Part shown: positions 1 to 9,375 of the stretch, one piece after another | Position numbering within the stretch: the first letter of the stretch is position 1 | Layout of the letters: every line of letters starts with the position of its first letter | Origin: Rhabdophis nuchalis | Taxonomy: Eukaryota > Chordata > Lepidosauria > Squamata > Natricidae | Reading direction: 5' to 3' | Length of the DNA: 64,000 nt | Assembly: GCA_039707465.1 (NCBI GenBank) | Contig: CM077643.1 | Span: 66,776,605 to 66,840,604 of the forward strand | Program-made: the position numbers and the translations under genes | Notes under the pieces: generated by a model | What the model was told of the DNA's origin: nothing | Database searches by the model: none | Seen by the model: only the letters and a program-made list of their open reading frames with translations

Positions 1-74
1 TTCATTATACTATAAAAAATGTCTGACCCTGTACAAATTTTGTTTACATTCCTAATGGAACTTACTATAAATTA

Positions 75-200
75 ATCTAAATCAGGGGTTCCCAAACTTG
101 GCAACTTTAAGACTTGTGGACTTCAACTAGCTGGTTGGAGAATTGTGGGAGTTGAAGTCAAGTCTTAAAGTTGCCAAGTTTGGGAACCCCTGATCTAAAT
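75..200. mobile_element. hAT-type palindromic MITE with 8-bp target duplication
   Basis: The element occupies 83-192 and starts CAGGGGTTCCC and ends GGGAACCCCTG, so the two halves are inverted copies. It is flanked by a perfect 8-bp direct repeat ATCTAAAT at 75-82 and 193-200. An 8-bp duplication and CAGGG termini are hallmarks of hAT transposons. It carries no coding sequence and must have been moved by a transposase encoded elsewhere. Related copies lie at 4838-4972, 10320-10454 and 30867-30999. This copy is shorter (110 bp) because the centre of the palindrome is reduced. Confidence 0.88.
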
Positions 201-235
201 CTAACAGAGCTGTGAATTACTATGTGCAAAATATT

Positions 236-436
236 ACCCCAGAGGTACAGTGATTAGAATGCAGTATTGCAGGCTAACTCTGCCCCTAATCTGGAGTTTG
301 ATCCTGATGGGCTCAAGGTTGGTTATACAAGGACCCAGATTGTTGGGGGCAATATGCTGACATTGTAAACCGCTCAAAGAGTGCTGTGAGGAACTATGGA
401 ACAGTATATAAGTCTATGTGCTATTGCTATAACTAC
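236..436 (+). mobile_element. tRNA-derived SINE
   Basis: The head contains an A-box-like stretch (GTGATTAGAATGCAG, about 250-264) and a B-box-like stretch (GAGTTTGATCCTG, about 294-306), as in tRNA-derived SINEs. The body reads GTTGGGGGCAATATGCTGAC and the 3' end reads GTATATAAGTCTATGTGCTATTGCTAT. A reverse-strand copy of the same family lies at 39800-39978. The family resembles common squamate SINEs from memory; no exact family name is assigned. Confidence 0.7.
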
Positions 437-440
437 TAAT

Positions 441-1488
441 TGCTACAATATAACCCTGATATAACCCTTCAGAGGTATTCTAGTGAACAAAAGTACAAAT
501 CAAGAAACAGCAAGAAAGCATCAGCCAACAGAATGCATGCACTTTTGTTCCATGTTAAGATTCTGATTTCCCCTACACTTGTGACAACATGATTAGAATA
601 AGTGGCTGCTGATAAAGTGACATGGGGATTTTGTTTTAAAAGAGAAAATATTTCAAGTAAATGACTATATAGTGAGAACTTGGAGCCAGTAGCTCAAGCA
701 GCATCAGCATATTTGATTAATGAACTGTTTTATTGGGCATGCAAATAATATGCTATGTCAGAAGACCATATGTCGTAGATTAGAAAAATATTAAACTTCT
801 CTTAGTGCCAAGTAGAAAATTTAAAGTATCCTTCTGGTAAAATATATCCTTCTGCTTTTTGTTTTTTTAATGACATGTTGGCATTACTATTATTTATATT
901 GTTGATAGATTACATGCCATGTTTATTTAATTCCAAGATAATCTCCCTTCCAAGATTTTAATGTTTTAAAACTTTATTTTTGTTTACATTAGTACATACT
1001 GAAAACACTGAATCGTACTAAACATATATTTCTCTTTAACTGCAATGATCCTTGAGTACAAATATAAAACAATAGAGTCTGGCTGCCCTCAAAATAATTC
1101 TTGCCCTTTTCTCTTAAAAACCCACATGGTTGGTTCTTCAGCCAGCAATGCATTAAGATTCTTATTTTTTCTTGAAGAATAAAGAGCTTGATCTATATAT
1201 CACACAGAGACATGTGTTTAGTGATATGGACCTGTGGTATGTATGGATAGACAGGAAGTTCGCAAACTTTGTTGGTGCAGATAGTATCTTTGTATTTATT
1301 TTAGGAAAACAACTCAAGACTGTTGATCCTATGTTCATTCAGTCTTCCTTGAAACTTGTCTCTTGTGGTATAAGTTTATTTCCTTCTTAGTCCTCTTGCC
1401 ACCATTTCTGATGCCTTTTTCTCTGTTTTAAGTTGACTTCACACTTCCTCTGTTTTGTTCTTTCTTCTCTAGTTCTTTCTTTCTTTAA
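441..1488. other. AT-rich DNA with no recognised feature
   Basis: I see no recognisable gene or repeat boundary here. The reading frames are short and unsupported. Confidence 0.5.
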
Positions 1489-1684
1489 CTCTACAACAAG
1501 GGTCCCAAAATCCCAGTCTGTGGACCAGCACTGATCTGCCGCATGCCAGAAACCGGTCCATGCAAACAAACAAAGTCCCATCTGCAGTCAACACATGAAA
1601 CCACACCCACTTTGGTCCATGAAAAAACCTCTGTCCACGGAACCAGTCCTTGGTGCCAAAGGATCAGGGGTCATTGCTCTACAA
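1489..1684. mobile_element. hAT-type MITE relic
   Basis: A degenerate element at 1497-1676 starts CAAGGGTCCCAAAATCCCAG and ends CAGGGGTCATTG. It has the recurring GGTCCATG and CCAGTCCTTGG motifs of hAT elements whose ends read CAGGGGTCCC. Direct repeats CTCTACAA flank it at 1489-1496 and 1677-1684, an 8-bp duplication as expected for hAT. Confidence 0.7.
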
Positions 1685-2342
1685 CATGCTTTAATACGTA
1701 ATGGGGCTGTATCCACTTGTTTCATAACTTCACTCCTTTTCTATATACCATATAGCCATATGACACAAAGTCTTCTTTATGCAAGGAAGTCATTATTCAT
1801 ATAGCGATTTTGGGAACATAATTATAGAGAATGTAAATAGCATCTGAAATAGTGAGGGTTATGTTTACAATGCATAGTTAAAGAGTGCAATGAGTGGAAT
1901 GAGGGCAAACTATTCAGCTCAGTCTTTCATCTTGATGCTGCTGACACCGTCCCCCGCCCCCCGGCAGCATCCCTAGTTACAGTAATTTTTGAGACTAGGT
2001 ATTAAAGATGCAATTTGAAATTATCATTTTGATCTGGAATAATGAATAGAATAATAATCTCAACAATGGATGTATCATTTTCATTTCTCAAGCTAGCTAC
2101 TCCATTCTTTAAGACTCAGGATAAAATTCCCATGTCTTTGTGAAACCAATTACATTTAGATTGATTAATTTGTATAAATTGCCTTGATAATTTTTATTAT
2201 GGACTTCTTTTTGGAGACTGGTGAATTGAGTAGAAGCATTGTCCTAGAAAATCTCCTTGAAATAATATCTTCCCTTGATTTCCTTATTATGCAATATTGT
2301 AAAATGTATGTCCCATTGGCTTTGTTGCAGTTTAGTTCCATG
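1685..2342. other. No recognised feature
   Basis: AT-rich sequence with a short C-rich patch near 1950. Nothing recognised. Confidence 0.4.
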
Positions 2343-2568
2343 TACAGTAATCCCTCGTTTTCCGCGGTTAATGGGGACCGCAACCTTCCGCGAAAACCGG
2401 AAATCCGCGAAGTAGGATTCGCTAGGAAACTTGAATTGGTGGACATGTTTAAAGCAACCACTAGGGGGCACTTGCCTCCAACCAATGCATTTTTTCTGTA
2501 TTTTTTACAAATCCGCGAAGCACTGAATCCGTGGAAAACGAAGCCGCGGAAAACGAGGGATTACTGTA
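2343..2568. mobile_element. Tc1/mariner (Tigger-like) MITE
   Basis: A 222-bp element at 2345-2566 begins CAGTAATCCCTCGTTTTCCG and ends with its inverted complement, flanked by TA at 2343-2344 and 2567-2568. TA duplication and CAGTAATCCCTCG-type ends fit the Tigger/pogo branch of Tc1/mariner. Open frames crossing it on both strands are by-products of the palindromic ends. Confidence 0.88.
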
Positions 2569-2870
2569 GATGGATATAGGATTGCTGCTTTAAGGAGATT
2601 TTTGTAGAAGCATTCTAGATAGATTTGCTTCAATTAAACAGTCCATTTCAATATACAAATTTTTCATAGATAGGATGATGAACAAGCCCAAACTTGTTGG
2701 TAGCTGTGCACATTTAGGCAGGATATTGATTGTGTTTAGTGATTGCTGAAGAAAGCCATACTTTCAGATCTTTGCAACATACATCTATTTTATATCACTG
2801 TTCAGGACTATGGATTTAATCATATAAAATTCTTATTACTTACAGCTACAGGGAGACAGATATCACATCT

Positions 2871-2942
2871 CCTTCCTTCCTTCCTTCCTTCCTTCCTTCC
2901 TTCCTTCCTTCCTTCCTTCCTTCCTTCCTTCCTTCCTTCCTT
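2871..2942 (+). repeat. (CCTT)n microsatellite
   Basis: About 18 uninterrupted CCTT units, followed by a short imperfect C/T tract. Confidence 0.97.
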
Positions 2943-3315
2943 CTTTTCCTCCCTCCCTCCCTTCTGCATGAGTTTAATGAGGGAAACATGCCTTTCTATA
3001 ATCTGACAGAGAAATATTTACTGTACAACCCCTTTATAAATTATACTATTTTCTTCTTATATTACTTTTTGCTTCTTTGTATCCTTGTAAAATATTTGTG
3101 GGAGAAGTAGCCAAAATTAAACACAATTTTATTTCCTAGTAACTTCAATAGAATAATTATTCTGTACTCAATCTATGTGTGGATATTCCTTATTTGAAGA
3201 GAATTCAGCATTGTCAAGAACTGAAGTGGTCGGGGAGTGGAGAGACCATTTTAATCCCAGTAGGTGATAGAACCAATCGTATACAGATTACATTATATTA
3301 TGAATATATGAGGTA

Positions 3316-3775
3316 AGGTAATAATAATAATAATAATAATATTTAATTTCTAGACCGCTCCCTCTCCCCAAGGGGACTCGGAGCGGTGCACAGGGAAATT
3401 AAAACAATAAATATACATAGATATACAAACAGTTAAAAAACACATTAAACAATAAAACCCTGCGCTAAAATTCCCCAAAACCAATCACTAAGACCCTAAA
3501 CCCTATAATACTATGGTAAGAGGCTACCCTAGGCCGGCCAGGCAGAAAAAGTGCGTTTTCAATTTCAGACGGAAGGAACGGAGGTCCGTGGTAGTTCTAA
3601 TATCGGGGGGGGGGGGGGAGGTCGTTCCAGAGGGCAGGGCCCGCCACAGAGAGAGCCCTTCCCCTGGGCGTCGCCCGCTGACAAAGTCTAGTGGACGGCA
3701 CCCGGAGAAGTCCCTCTCTGTGGGAGCGAATCGGCCGTGAGGAAGTATGAGGCAGAATCCGATCCCGCAGAGATG
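3316..3775 (-). mobile_element. L2/L3-like LINE 3' fragment
   Basis: Read on the minus strand this is the 3' end of the L3-like LINE found repeatedly at 52-61 kb. The ORF end encodes the RAFSVAGP-like region, followed by the 3' UTR, the GGGGAGAGGGAGCGGT motif and an (ATT)n tail (3316-3341 on the plus strand). It is 5' truncated, and a poly-G run at 3606-3618 disrupts the ORF. Confidence 0.82.
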
Positions 3776-4829
3776 AAGCTATGAACTGCTCTGGTATGAA
3801 AGAGACTGTATTTTTAGGAACAGAAATCTCTCTTCTTCATATGATGCTGGGGCAGCATATTTTTAACTCTATACTAGTTTCACTTTACAGTATCTCTGGA
3901 TTGTTAAATTATCCAGATGAAAATAAACCTCATTTTAAATAGCTTGGAAAATGGCAAGGGAACAAACATGTTATTGGAAAACATGAACAAATAAACATCA
4001 GTAAATCACCTGGAAAAAATATCCCTGCCATCTGCACATGGTCAGGAAAAGAAAAAGGAACTGAATGAATTATATTGTCTGAATTTATTTTTCAAACAAC
4101 ATTATCTGCAATGAAGACATGGAGAATTGCCCAATTCTACAATTGGCCATTTTTATAAAAGATATGAGGGATAATTTGAGAACTACATTTGCTGAACTAA
4201 ATCCAAGTTCTTAATATAAAAGGAAGCTGCTCTAATCTTCTACGACCAGCCAAATGCCATCTGGAACTATAAAGGTTACTGAAAAAGAGCAATCAATTTT
4301 TGGATCTCCTTTTACAGTCTGTTGACTGCATCAAATAATCCAGTACCTGGCTTTTAAGACAGCTTTTATACTGAAGGTTTGCTTCACTGAATTTTCACAC
4401 TTCCCCACACCCTTTTATGTCCATATTGTAAATGCTGCTATTTTTAATTTTAAATATGTCAAAATTCTCTTGATTGCTGCCTTCAATCATTCTTTTGTAC
4501 AAACATTTTGTCTTAGCACACAATGGCTGATTTATGCTGCTTTTTATTTTGCTGCCACTCAGTAAGTATCTTCTTTCAAACACACCTATGTATTCGTGGA
4601 AAATATAAGAATGTAAGAATGCTGCAGTAGTCCAATAAGGTATTTATTTGTTTGTTTTTAAAATACTGCAGTCCCCAAAATATCTACAGTTGAGGGTCCT
4701 GCTTTTATGATGATAAAACAATTGAAGTAGTGTGGGTGTGGTTGAGAGAGGGGGGGGGGAAGGAGAGAGAATATCTGTCAAATAATTTTCCAGATTTTAT
4801 TAAGAAAACAAATTTTGGGTTGGGAAACT
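3776..4829. other. No recognised feature
   Basis: AT-rich sequence with only short unsupported reading frames and a small poly-G run near 4750. Confidence 0.4.
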
Positions 4830-4980
4830 ACTTACTGCAGGGATGTCCAAACTTGGGAACTTTAAGACTTGTGGACTTCAACTCCCAGAATTCCCCAGCC
4901 AGCTATGCTGGCTGGGGAATTCTGGGAGTTGAAGTCCACAAGTCTTAAAGTTCCCAAGTTTGGACATCCCTGACTTACTG
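4830..4980. mobile_element. hAT-type palindromic MITE, full copy
   Basis: The 135-bp element at 4838-4972 is an almost perfect palindrome with ends CAGGGATGTCCAAAC and its complement. It has a perfect 8-bp duplication ACTTACTG at 4830-4837 and 4973-4980. The centre AGCCAGCTATGCTGGCT is itself palindromic, so the transcript would fold into one long hairpin. The symmetry makes both strands encode nearly the same short peptide, which is not evidence for a gene. Confidence 0.92.
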
Positions 4981-5499
4981 TTTTGAAGACCATTGCACAA
5001 TGAAGGAGAAATGGAATGAATTTCCATGCCAGTAGGGTGAAAAATACTTTCCCCAATTGCTCAGATGTATTTATTTAGCACATTTAGGTGTCCAGACATC
5101 TCACATAATACAATTCAATAGTTTTATTGAACTAAAAATAAGCAGGCAATGGATTATATACTTTACAGAACCATTCAATAAATATTCTGTTTATTGAGCT
5201 TAAAAGCAAATATGGACAAGATTTAGGCTTGCAGGATAACTTATAGATGGGAAATACAAACTGTCATTGGGTTTTCATATTTCTCTTATGAAAAACAGAT
5301 ATTGCTTGAATATTGATTATTTACTACAACTTGTTCCTCTTTTTAACTTAGAGATAGATTGTATCTAGTACTTTTAAACTTAGAAATATATCTAATATTT
5401 TATAAAGTGCACAATGCCTTTTCTCCCCAACCTTCAGATGAATACTACTTGCCTCTCTGATTGAAACAAAAGTTTCCAGCTAGCTAGTAGTCAGTTACT
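4981..5499. other. No recognised feature
   Basis: AT-rich unique-looking DNA. Nothing recognised. Confidence 0.4.
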
Positions 5500-5845
5500 G
5501 ACTGCAGTAGCAACTGGCAACTCTGTCACTAAGCAGCACAGTCTTTAAGCATGATGTCTTGTGAAGACACCCACTTATAGTATCAATTTCACCATTCCTG
5601 CTGTTGTCATTAAGTGAATTACTGTGGATAATTAGGCAGAACATCAGGTGACCCTGACTTGTGCTTTATTGCTGGCTTCTTCATTGTCTTTGCCAGCTGT
5701 GAAAGTCACAAATGGCAATCACATGACCACAGGACCCTGAAATTGTTGTGTTCACCTGCCAGTCATCAAGGGTCTGAATCACAGTCATGTGATGATGGGA
5801 ATGTTGTGACAGTGGCAACTTTGAGAACTGGTAGGAAGTCTTGTT
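5500..5845 (+). mobile_element. Degenerate Tigger-like MITE
   Basis: Fragments such as TCACATGACCACAGG, AGTCATGTGATGATGGG and GTGGCAACTTTG match the layout of the better-preserved copy at 44507-44896. The termini are too decayed to place. Confidence 0.5.
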
Positions 5846-6560
5846 TTTCAGGGCTGTTGAATGGTTGATGAACAAGCCTTCGGTGAGGGACAATTATCTG
5901 TATTTATTAGATTTATTTGTATTTAATACAGAAACTAGAAAAGTAGTATGTGGGCAGATGATGGAATGGATAATTCTTCCCAATTTTTGCAAAAGAAGGG
6001 TACGTTCTCCAACAAAGTCTGGACTTTCCTTTAACAAGGACTACAAGAACCAAATGGCCGATGTTTCCTTATTGCAAGTAAACTGAGTTGTTTAGGGAAC
6101 CAGGAAGAAGGCTGACTCTTGGAGACAAGCCTGCACAGTGAAAGGCATGACATTCATACAGATGTATTTGTTAGGCCTAGCAGGGTTGCAAAATTTGAAT
6201 GTATGCCAGGACATCTCTTTGTTAACATCTATTTGAACTTTTGCAGCTGAATTCTGGGAGCCCCTCCTTTGACCATCTCATAAATAATTGCAAGAATTCT
6301 ACAGCCTATCTTTATAATTTATTTAAAATTCTTAGCTCTTTTGGAAAAAAAATGAAAGCATCAGGCCAAATGAGACGGAAACAGTTTTATTCTGTAATCC
6401 AATCTTGTTTGAAAAATATCTTCAGAATTTTGCATGTCTATTTTCTTTCTCTACCTCTCTGCACTAGCTCATGTCTTTGCAGTAAGGAATATTTAAATTT
6501 TCTATATTTTTTTCCAATTTTGGATTAGTAATTTATCTTTGGAGCAAGTGGATTGATTTA
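5846..6560. other. No recognised feature
   Basis: Unique-looking DNA with short frames only. Confidence 0.4.
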
Positions 6561-6672
6561 TCTTATATAAATAAAAATGTAACAAGAGTTTGTTCAAAAC
6601 CGCTAATCTCCAAAAGTACTGCACCGATCGCTTCCAAATTTTCACACATTTCTTTGAAATACAGCACCAATA
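6561..6672. repeat. Possible interspersed repeat, family unknown
   Basis: The stretch around TATAAATAAAAATGTAACAAG followed by CAAAACCGCTAATCTCC looks like the end of a dispersed element, possibly Helitron-like by general resemblance. I cannot show termini or a second copy in the window. Confidence 0.25.
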
Positions 6673-6675
6673 ATA

Positions 6676-6878
6676 TATATATATGTTTTCTGAGGTTTTT
6701 GCGGGTGTTTGTATGTAGGTCTTTGGTTGTTCGGGTTTTCTCCCGTGTAGAATTGGAAGTATCTTCACGACGTTTCGATGAAATCTCATTCATCATCTTC
6801 AGGCTGGTGCTTCCGGCTTGGCAAGGAAGCACCTACGCGGGAGAAAACCCGAACAACCAAAGACCTATATATATATAT
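6676..6878. mobile_element. Penelope-like inverted terminus, internally deleted
   Basis: The left arm runs from TGTTTTCTGAGGTTTTTGCG through GTAGGTCTTTGGTTGTTCGG and a reverse-strand hammerhead-like core. The right arm (about 6835-6872) is the inverted complement CGCGGGAGAAAACCCGAACA and so on. (TA)n lies on both sides. It matches the larger inverted element at 8408-8961 but most of the middle and the right-arm ribozyme are missing. Confidence 0.65.
6769..6802 (-). ncRNA. Hammerhead-ribozyme-like core (PLE type)
   Basis: On the minus strand: CUGAAGA, a perfect 6-bp stem II (GAUGAA with UUCAUC, loop UGAGAU), then GAAACGUC. These are the conserved hammerhead box elements CUGANGA and GAAA. Minimal type I hammerheads are established components of Penelope-like retroelements. 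Stem I pairing is weak by eye, so activity is unproven. Confidence 0.62.
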
Positions 6879-6882
6879 ATAT

Positions 6883-7081
6883 CAGGGGTGGGTTTCAAAT
6901 TTTTTGGAACAGGTTCTGTGGGTGTGGCCTGCTTTGTGGGAGTGGCTTGCTGGCCATGTGACTGGGTGGGAGTGGCTTGCCAGCCCTGTGACCGGGTGGG
7001 AGTGGCCAACTTGGAAAATGTGAAACTCACTTAACAATGGTCTTGGTTAACAACTAAACTTTTGGGCTCAATTGTGGTCAT
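6883..7081 (+). mobile_element. hAT-type MITE, left portion
   Basis: Starts CAGGGGTGGGTTTCAAATTT and continues with GTGGGAGTGGCTTG repeats and GCTCAATTGTGGTCATA. The same body is found reversed and complete at 36438-36854 and inside 28097-30381. The right terminus is not found, so this copy is truncated or disrupted by the tract that follows. Confidence 0.65.
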
Positions 7082-7600
7082 ACATTCTTTCTTTCTTTCT
7101 CTTTCTTTCCTTCTCTCTCTCTTTCCCACTTTCTCTCTCTCTTTCTTTCTCTCTCTCTTTCCCTCTTTCTCTTTCTCTCTTTCTTTCTCTTTCTTTCTTT
7201 CTCTCTTTCTTTCTCTTTCTCTCTTTCTTTCCCTCTTTTTCTTTCTCTTTCTTTCTTTCTTTCTCGCTTTCTCTTTTTCTTTCTCTCTTTTTTTCTCTCT
7301 TTCCTTTCTGTCTCTCTTTCTCTGTCTTTCTCTCTCTCTTTCTTCTCTCTCACTTTTTTCTTTCTTTCTTTCTCTTTCTTTCTTTCTCTCTCTGTCTCTC
7401 TCCCCTTCATCCGCCCATCTATCACTCTGTGTTTGTGTGTGTGTGTGTCTGTCTCGCATTCACGCACTTAAATCACTTTCTGCGTCTCTCTCTTTCTCTC
7501 CGTCCCTCCCTCTCTGTCTCTGTGTGTGTGTCTGTCACTCTCTGATTCCCCCCTCCCTCCCTGTCTCTCTCTGTGTCTGTGCCTCTCTCTGTCTGTCTGT
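7082..7600 (+). repeat. Polypyrimidine tract, mostly (CTTT)n and (CT)n
   Basis: About 320 bp of imperfect CTTT/CT repeats (7085-7402) pass into TGTG, CTCT and GTCTGT patches up to about 7600. Long Ser/Phe/Leu and Lys/Arg/Glu frames on the two strands are translation artefacts. The tract sits immediately after GTGGTCATA of the hAT MITE, as in two other copies. Confidence 0.9.
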
Positions 7601-7800
7601 CGTCGTGCCCGCCCGCCCGCCCGCCCCCCGCGGAGCTTCTTCATCCCGGGGCCGCTGTGCTCACTCACCTTAGCCTGCCCTCCCCGCCGCCCGGCCGCCT
7701 GCAGCTGAGAAGCGTGTGTGTGTGTGTGGGAACAGGGAAAGTTTTGCCGTGAGTGGCGGGGGGTGGGGTGGGGGTTCGCGCAGCTTAGCGCGCTCTTGTT
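7601..7800. other. GC- and CpG-rich stretch
   Basis: A GC-rich segment with (CCCG)n, GGGGTGGGGTGGGG and a GCGCGCTC patch, in contrast to the AT-rich surroundings. No coding sequence or gene identity seen. It may be internal sequence of the hAT-type element to its left. Confidence 0.4.
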
Positions 7801-7941
7801 CCGCTGCCCCTAGCCGGCAGGCTTCAAAGGCCACTCACAGACACAAGCCTGCCTGATGATGACAAGTGAGATCTTGTCGAAACTTTGCAACAACTTTTCT
7901 ATGCCTTATACACGGGAAAATCCCCGAAGCCAGCTATGCCA

Positions 7942-7987
<46 letters not shown>
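7801..7987 (+). mobile_element. Penelope-like 3' terminus, second family
   Basis: The order is a hammerhead-like core (7853-7883), a 30-nt spacer, a small hairpin CGGG-AAAAT-CCCCG region (7913-7926) and then (TA)n (7943-7986). The better-preserved elements at 8.4-9.0 kb have the same order although the surrounding sequence differs. This supports a related PLE family inserted next to (TA)n. No reverse transcriptase or GIY-YIG reading frame is present. Confidence 0.55.
7853..7883 (+). ncRNA. Hammerhead-like core, second PLE family
   Basis: CUGAUGA, then a 6-bp stem II (GACAAG with CUUGUC) with the same UGAGAU loop as the other motifs, then GAAAC. The bases after GAAAC (UUUGC) lack the GUC cleavage triplet seen in the other copies, so this one is probably inactive. 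Confidence 0.55.
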
Positions 7988-7990
<3 letters not shown>

Positions 7991-8140
7991 GACTAATTAT
8001 CACAGCTCCTGTGAAGAGGTCCCTTTAAGGGGAGGAGACTCAACGTCATCCCTCTCTGCCTTTTGACTCAACCCAGAGTCATCCAGACAGAGAACCAAAT
8101 TAGATTACTGCTGTGTGACATTTTTTAGATGTGTGTTAGA

Positions 8141-8343
<203 letters not shown>

Positions 8344-8357
8344 GTTAGATCTAAATC

Positions 8358-8402
<45 letters not shown>

Positions 8403-8463
8403 TATATATGTAGGTCTTTGGTTGTTCGGGTTTTCTCCCGCGTAGAATTGGAAGTATCTTCAC

Positions 8464-8497
8464 GACGTTTCGATGAAATCTCATTCATCATCTTCAG
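8464..8497 (-). ncRNA. Hammerhead-like core, left arm
   Basis: Minus-strand CUGAAGA, stem II GAUGAA/UUCAUC, GAAACGUC. Identical to the core at 8843-8876. Confidence 0.65.
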
Positions 8498-8842
8498 GCT
8501 GGTGCTTCGGGCTTGGTGCTTCCAGGAGCAATGTGAGATCTCAGCCGGTTCCTCTTTTTAACTGCCAGTGGGGGTGTGACTTGATTGGATGGGAGCTTGG
8601 CTGCATTCTGATTGGGTGGAGGTGTGTTCTGATTGGAACACGCCCCCATCCAATCAGAGCACAGCCAAACTCCCATCCAATCAGAGCACAGCCAAACCCC
8701 CTACCAATCAGAACACACCTCCACCCAATCAGAATGCAGCCAAGCTCCCATCCAATCAAGTCACACCCCCACTGGCAGTTAAAAAGAGGAACCGGCTGAG
8801 ATCTCACATTGCTCCTGGAAGCATCAAGCCCGAAGCACCAGC

Positions 8843-8876
8843 CTGAAGATGATGAATGAGATTTCATCGAAACGTC
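8843..8876 (+). ncRNA. Hammerhead-like core, right arm
   Basis: CUGAAGA at 8843-8849, stem II 8851-8868 with loop UGAGAU, GAAACGUC at 8869-8876. The ACGU after GAA is self-complementary. That would allow stem III to form between two tandem copies, as described for dimeric hammerheads; this is inference. Confidence 0.65.
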
Positions 8877-9240
8877 GTGAAGATACTTCCAATTCTACGC
8901 GGGAGAAAACCCGAACAACCAAAGACCTACATACAAACACCCGCGAAAACCTCAGAAAACATATATATATATATATATGTTTTCCTTTTTATAAGATGAG
9001 AGAACAGAATAAAAAATTCCACAGATCTATAGTAGATGCATCAAGATGCATTATGGTATCTTCTCCCATAAGAGAATAACAGTGATGGTGATGATTTTTA
9101 TTCAATTATGAGAGACAAAGAGAAGTTGGCTATAAGTAGTAAGAAGTAAGTATATAATTATATACTATTTAATAATTAGTATTGTATGTTAGTACAATAA
9201 TTAATATAGTTAGTGCAATAATTAGTATTGTATTAGTATG

Positions 9241-9375
9241 TTGAGTAATATGCGAAGAAATAAAGAAACAACTATTACACCAATAGTATATAATTATATA
9301 CTATTTAATAATTAGTATATAATTATATACTATTGGTGTAATAGTTGTTTCTTTATTTTTTTGCCTATTACTCAA
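9241..9375. repeat. 60-bp inverted repeat (hairpin)
   Basis: Arms 9241-9300 and 9316-9375 pair at 57 of 60 positions around a 15-nt loop. The arms are AT-rich but include the non-trivial stretch AACAACTATTACACCAATAG. No clear target duplication. It could be a small MITE or a foldback. Confidence 0.85.

Larger units (their letters stand above)
8408..8961. mobile_element. Penelope-like inverted-repeat element with two hammerhead motifs
   Basis: The left arm 8408-8636 and right arm 8704-8932 are inverted copies of 229 bp; I count one mismatch. They are separated by a 67-bp spacer made of two CCAATCAGAGCACAGCC units. Each arm contains a hammerhead-like core pointing outward and the CGGGAGAAAACCCG hairpin. 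The right side continues to CAGAAAACATATATAT. No protein is encoded: the matching short peptides read from both strands follow from the symmetry. Assignment to Penelope-like elements rests on the hammerhead motif and general layout, not on a reverse transcriptase. Confidence 0.7.

Noticed and set aside
2165..2579. Overlapping frames of 106 and 131 codons
   Set aside because: They run through a Tigger-like MITE and its inverted ends; no protein family recognised.
7031..7673. Long reading frames on both strands (up to about 200 codons) in the polypyrimidine tract
   Set aside because: They consist of Ser/Phe/Leu or Lys/Arg/Glu repeats produced by CTTT/CT units and have no non-repetitive coding content.
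8473..8867. Two 108-codon frames on opposite strands beginning with the same peptide
   Set aside because: The identity follows from the perfect inverted repeat. No homology to known proteins.
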